This document shows positions 5,188 to 8,005 of a stretch of 8,005 nt of DNA, piece by piece. Numbering within the stretch: position 1 is the stretch's first letter; each line of letters opens with the position of its first letter. The stretch spans positions 1 through 8,005 of the forward strand of contig JALUXQ010000188.1 in assembly GCA_027013265.1 (NCBI GenBank). Direction: 5' to 3'. Below the pieces are notes generated by a model. That model did no database searches, was not told the DNA's origin, and was given only the letters and a program-made list of their open reading frames with translations. This stretch comes from Campylobacteraceae bacterium. Lineage in GTDB: Bacteria; Campylobacterota; Campylobacteria; Campylobacterales; Sulfurospirillaceae. A program made the position numbers and the translations under genes.

Positions 5188-6416
5188 TAAAATATGCAAA
5201 AGGGCAATGTCACAAACTCCAACCTGATTACATCTTTTGGTTTTAATTCTATATGTTTCCATGGTATGCTTACACTAACAAATGGAAATGCATGTATATT
5301 TTTCTTGTAAACTACTCTCTCGTTTAACAGAACTTTTATCACTCCTCTTGCTCTTTTTTTCAGTCTAAGGGTAGTTAAATGCTCTTTTATAGGTGATTTT
5401 AAATCTATCAAGCTTGGATAGTACCAAGATATATTTTCATCAGCTTCGATTTTGACAAATTCCGCCTCATGCTTAAATCTTATAAAATCATGGATACTTT
5501 TTGCCACTTTCTTACCCTCAAAATAGCACTTAAAAGCTGCCAAAGCACCTCTTATGGCATTTCCTGCGACAAAGAAACCATCACTTTTAGCTTGAAAATT
5601 TTGTGAGATATAGAGCGAATTATTGCTAAGGTTAAAATCATCAAAAGATTTTTGCATGATTGAGCTCTCTGGTATAAATTGACCGGTAAAGATAACACCA
5701 TCACATGGTATCTCTCTTTCGCTCTCTTTGGTTGATATTGTCACACTAGTGATTTTTTTGTCTTTGCCATTTATATTTTTAAGTTTTGTATTTGTAAACA
5801 CAGGAATTTTCAATAGATACTTCACCATATATTTGACGATACAAAAAGTATCTATTTCATCTTTTTCTTCTATGATTGCCTCTATTTTTATGCCGGCATG
5901 TTTTGCGCTCATGATAGCTGAAAAGCTGACTATCTCGCTCCCGACTATAACGGCTCTGTCAAACGGTTTGATTTTTTGCAGATAAGTAAATCTTTGCAAA
6001 GTTCCTGTGGTAATGACATTTGGACTTCTAGCACCAGAGACAAGCCTATCGGGTCTTGGAGTCTCTCTAGCACCAAGAGCTAAAAGTGTACATGTAGACC
6101 TATACTGTTTGATACCCTCAGGTGTACTAAAAGTCAACACTCCTTTTTCTATCTTGGTCAGAGTTGATTTTAATTTTATATCTATTTTGTTATCTATCGC
6201 CAATTTAGCTAGCTTTTTTGCATAATCTGGACCAGATAATACTCTTTTGAATTCAAATATACCAAATCCCAAATGCCCACAATGCCTTGGAGTCCCGCCT
6301 GCTTCATCTTCCCTCTCAAACACAACCAAATCGTCATAGCCTAACTTTTTGAGCTCTAGCGCTGCACTAAGTCCTGCCGGTCCTGCACCAATGATGGCTA
6401 TTTGTATATTATTCAT
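5112..6416 (-). CDS. FAD-dependent oxidoreductase, second subunit of a GlpO-type pair, with a remade C-terminus
   Basis: The 434-residue protein is a pyridine-nucleotide-disulfide-type FAD protein. It shows the FAD-binding GAGPAG (10-15) with E34-R at the strand end, GTPRHCGHLGFG (41-52), LLALGARETPR (111-121), a second nucleotide-binding fold whose glycine motif is degenerate (VGSEIVS, 158-164), and the C-terminal FAD motif DGFFVAGNAIRGALAAF (279-295). A beta-rich C-terminal domain follows (about 333-405). Such proteins occur beside DAO-type enzymes with a [2Fe-2S] domain, as in the Thermotoga/Clostridium GlpO operons. The ATG overlaps the upstream gene by 8 bp, with GAGG nine bases before it, so synthesis is coupled. 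From about residue 410 the reading frame runs through antisense transposase sequence, so the hydrophobic tail SSFILFLLVSPLVR is probably not ancestral. A membrane role for that tail is not supported. Confidence 0.87.
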   Translation of the reverse strand: MNNIQIAIIGAGPAGLSAALELKKLGYDDLVVFEREDEAGGTPRHCGHLGFGIFEFKRVLSGPDYAKKLAKLAIDNKIDIKLKSTLTKIEKGVLTFSTPEGIKQYRSTCTLLALGARETPRPDRLVSGARSPNVITTGTLQRFTYLQKIKPFDRAVIVGSEIVSFSAIMSAKHAGIKIEAIIEEKDEIDTFCIVKYMVKYLLKIPVFTNTKLKNINGKDKKITSVTISTKESEREIPCDGVIFTGQFIPESSIMQKSFDDFNLSNNSLYISQNFQAKSDGFFVAGNAIRGALAAFKCYFEGKKVAKSIHDFIRFKHEAEFVKIEADENISWYYPSLIDLKSPIKEHLTTLRLKKRARGVIKVLLNERVVYKKNIHAFPFVSVSIPWKHIELKPKDVIRLEFVTLPFCIFYHNILKKYAKLSSFILFLLVSPLVR

Positions 6417-7818
6417 TATTTTCTACCTCATTTTTACAGATTTGAGTGACGGCGGCTTCGCAGTTAAAACCTTGGCATCTGCCCATCATAGCTCTTGTTC
6501 TTCTTTTTAATCCTCCGATATTCCCCGCTCCAAGCTCACCGTGGCAAGCATTTTTGATTTCTCGCTCGGTTACACATTCACAATAGCAGACTATCTTTCC
6601 ATATCCCTCTTTTTGATTATCTCTTGGTGCAAATTCACTTATATTTGGCACAGTTATTTTTTCATTCTCTTTTGGATTTTTTTCATATCTTGTATCATGA
6701 AGTTCAAATATATGTTTCGCGAGTCCCAAAGATGCAGTTAACCCAGTTGACCTTATCCCTCCAACTGTTATCCAATTTTTCTCATCATTTATAGATACTC
6801 TGTAAAATGTCTCATCACTAGCTGGTCTTAAACCTGCAAATGTTGCTGTCACTTTATGATTTTTTAAAGCAGGGAGCATATGGAAAGCTTTGTTTTTTAA
6901 ATCTTCAAGAGTCTCTTTTACTGTTTGAGAATCACTTCTGCTCTCTTGATCTTCTGCTGTTGGACCCACCAAGATATTGCCAAAGGCAGTTTTTGTGATG
7001 ACAACGCCCTTTGTTCTTTTTGTAGGTACTGGTAAAATGATAGAGTTTATGAGATTGTAAGCAGTTTCATCAAAGATGACAAATTGTCCTTTTCTTGGAA
7101 TTATTTTAAAGTCTTGTGTGCCTTTTATCTTATCAACTATGTCTCCGTAGAGTCCAGCTGCATTGATTACTACTTTTGCATTTATCGGTTTTTGTGATGT
7201 TTTTATCACCCAATATTTTCCATTGAAACTGCCATCTTGAACTTCATGCGAAAATGCAGTTTTGCCACCACAACTTATGCCTTTTTTTACATATGCTAGT
7301 GGAGCACTCCAAGGGTCTATCAAAGACTCCCCATGAACTAAAATAGCTCCTTTTGCATCATGCGAAAGATTTGGCTCTTTTTTTATAATCTGTTTACTAG
7401 TTAGCAAATCTAGCTCTTTTACGCCATTTCCCAAACCTTTGTTTTGTATAGCATCTAATTTGCCTAGTTGCTCATCATTCCACGCAACCACTAGAGCTTT
7501 TGTATTTAAAAAAGGGAGATTGTAGTCGTCTTTTATCTTCATGTACTCCGTATATCCTCTTTGGACACACTCATGCTCCAAGGTATCTGGCGGAGCATCA
7601 AAACCTGTGTGCAGTATGGCGCTATTGCCTTTGCTTGCACCATCAAGTATATCATTTGCTTTTTCAACAAGGACAGCTTTTGCACCCTGTTCGCAAAACT
7701 CTTTAAAAGTTGCACACCCAACTACTCCTGCTCCGATAACGGCTACATCAAAAATTTCATCTTTCGCAAAGTTTGACGAACGCAATGGAAACAGATTGTT
7801 TAAATCTATATATTCCAA
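6409..7818 (-). CDS. GlpO/GlpA-type FAD oxidoreductase (DAO fold) with C-terminal [2Fe-2S] domain
   Basis: The 469-residue enzyme belongs to the D-amino-acid-oxidase/glycerol-3-phosphate dehydrogenase superfamily. The FAD fold begins with DVAVIGAGVVGCATFKEF (24-41), GAGVVG at 29-34, and E53-K at the second strand (VLVEKA). SKGNSAILHTGFD (63-75) is very close to the SKANSGIVHAGFD form of GlpO-like proteins. The C-terminus is a BFD-like [2Fe-2S] domain, with C411-x-C413 (CYCECVTE) and C448-x4-C453 (GRCQGFNC), as in anaerobic GlpA. The likely reaction is FAD-linked oxidation of glycerol-3-phosphate or a 2-hydroxy acid such as 2-hydroxyglutarate, passing electrons via the cluster to the partner flavoprotein; the substrate is not proven. 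The start is TTG with a perfect AAGGAG five bases upstream; no ATG is close. It is the first gene of the operon. Confidence 0.88.
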   Translation of the reverse strand: MEYIDLNNLFPLRSSNFAKDEIFDVAVIGAGVVGCATFKEFCEQGAKAVLVEKANDILDGASKGNSAILHTGFDAPPDTLEHECVQRGYTEYMKIKDDYNLPFLNTKALVVAWNDEQLGKLDAIQNKGLGNGVKELDLLTSKQIIKKEPNLSHDAKGAILVHGESLIDPWSAPLAYVKKGISCGGKTAFSHEVQDGSFNGKYWVIKTSQKPINAKVVINAAGLYGDIVDKIKGTQDFKIIPRKGQFVIFDETAYNLINSIILPVPTKRTKGVVITKTAFGNILVGPTAEDQESRSDSQTVKETLEDLKNKAFHMLPALKNHKVTATFAGLRPASDETFYRVSINDEKNWITVGGIRSTGLTASLGLAKHIFELHDTRYEKNPKENEKITVPNISEFAPRDNQKEGYGKIVCYCECVTEREIKNACHGELGAGNIGGLKRRTRAMMGRCQGFNCEAAVTQICKNEVENNE

Positions 7819-7823
7819 GAGAA

Positions 7824-7829
7824 CTCCTT
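7824..7829 (-). promoter_or_regulatory. Ribosome binding site deciding the TTG start of the GlpO-type gene
   Basis: AAGGAG lies five bases before TTG at 7818. There is no in-frame ATG near it, so the strong site supports TTG initiation. Confidence 0.7.
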
Positions 7830-7844
7830 GTACTAAAAAAGGGG

Positions 7845-7873
7845 ATTATAGCACTACAAGTATTAATTCTCAA
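7845..7873 (-). promoter_or_regulatory. Sigma-70 promoter of the paired FAD oxidoreductase operon
   Basis: On the minus strand TTGAGA (7868-7873), a 17-bp spacer and a perfect TATAAT (7845-7850) form a near-consensus promoter. TGC before the -10 adds the extended element. Transcription would begin near 7838, giving a leader of about 20 bases before the TTG. It is by far the strongest promoter by sequence in the window. Confidence 0.75.
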
Positions 7874-7927
7874 GATAAATAAAAATTACTTTCTTCAGAT
7901 AAGCGCTAAACTTTTTTATCGTTCATA

Positions 7928-7943
7928 TGGTATGTTTTTTGCT
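7928..7943 (+). promoter_or_regulatory. Sigma-54 (RpoN) promoter
   Basis: TGGTATGTTTTTTGCT has the -24 GG (7929-7930) and the -12 GC (7941-7942) separated by exactly ten bases, with the TTTTTTGCTT -12 context common in Campylobacterota RpoN promoters. The transcript would begin near 7954, about 12-15 bases before the start codon of the gene at the right edge. Confidence 0.65.
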
Positions 7944-7965
7944 TATATTTTACTAAAAGGAGTTT

Positions 7966-8005
7966 ATGGTGCAAGTTGCGACAAATACTAATAGATACAA
8001 TATCC
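7966..8005 (+). CDS. Start of a sigma-54-dependent gene (cut by the right edge), possibly flagellar
   Basis: Only 13 codons are present: MVQVATNTNRYNI. AAGGAG (7957-7962) lies three bases before ATG 7966 and six before the next codon, GTG 7969, so the true start may be the GTG. The sigma-54 promoter just upstream is the best clue: in Campylobacterota RpoN mainly drives middle flagellar genes (hook, basal body, hook-length control), so a flagellar role is plausible. The residues alone do not identify a family. It is divergent from the FAD oxidoreductase operon. Confidence 0.5.
   Translation, partial: MVQVATNTNRYNI

Noticed and set aside
5728..6225. Two plus-strand open frames (85 and 72 residues) inside the FAD oxidoreductase gene
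   Set aside because: They are antisense to a well-conserved coding region, have no ribosome site and have shadow-like composition.
7500..7991. Several overlapping short frames on both strands near the start of the GlpO-type gene
   Set aside because: They overlap the FAD-binding region of a clear gene or its promoter, have no family signatures and exclude one another.

Overview
The window is A+T-rich and densely coded, and it looks like chromosomal DNA of a Campylobacterota (epsilonproteobacterial) bacterium of the Sulfurimonas/Sulfurospirillum/Arcobacter kind. This placement is an inference from codon use, TGn-TATAnT extended -10 boxes with little -35 sequence, a GG-N10-GC sigma-54 promoter and the overall protein character; no rRNA or other marker gene is present. 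I see no tRNA, rRNA or CRISPR array.

Left part (1-1510): a two-component pair on the minus strand. An OmpR/PhoB-type response regulator overlaps by 8 bp the TTG start of a membrane sensor kinase that leaves the window at its left edge. Behind the regulator lies about 420 bp without an intact gene. It holds the last 28 codons of a lost rhodanese-like sulfurtransferase gene and a 96-bp segment bounded by near-perfect 18-bp inverted repeats, so it looks like a decayed, rearranged junction.

Centre (1511-4268): an orphan ArsR-family repressor on the plus strand faces a minus-strand queE-queC-(small two-helix membrane protein) operon. QueE and QueC supply the 7-deazaguanine precursor (CDG to preQ0) of queuosine; both genes start with GTG and overlap by one base. 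Divergent from queE is a lipoprotein of unknown function whose promoter predicts an almost leaderless mRNA.

Right part (4306-8005): a flavin-reductase-like flavoprotein, then a short region with a perfect 22-bp inverted repeat built from TTACT/AGTAA half-sites, then a fragment of an IS1380-like transposase. The transposase fragment is antisense to the 3' end of the next gene. That gene and its upstream partner form a two-gene minus-strand operon for paired FAD oxidoreductases: a GlpO/GlpA-type DAO-fold enzyme with a C-terminal [2Fe-2S] domain, and a pyridine-nucleotide-disulfide-type FAD protein. The operon has a very good sigma-70 promoter (TTGAGA-N17-TATAAT). Divergent from it, at the right edge, a sigma-54 promoter precedes a truncated plus-strand gene, plausibly flagellar.

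I found no clear new defence or mobile system. The most interesting places are the nested palindrome beside the transposase remnant, the remade C-terminus of the second flavoprotein, and the scarred region at 1155-1409.
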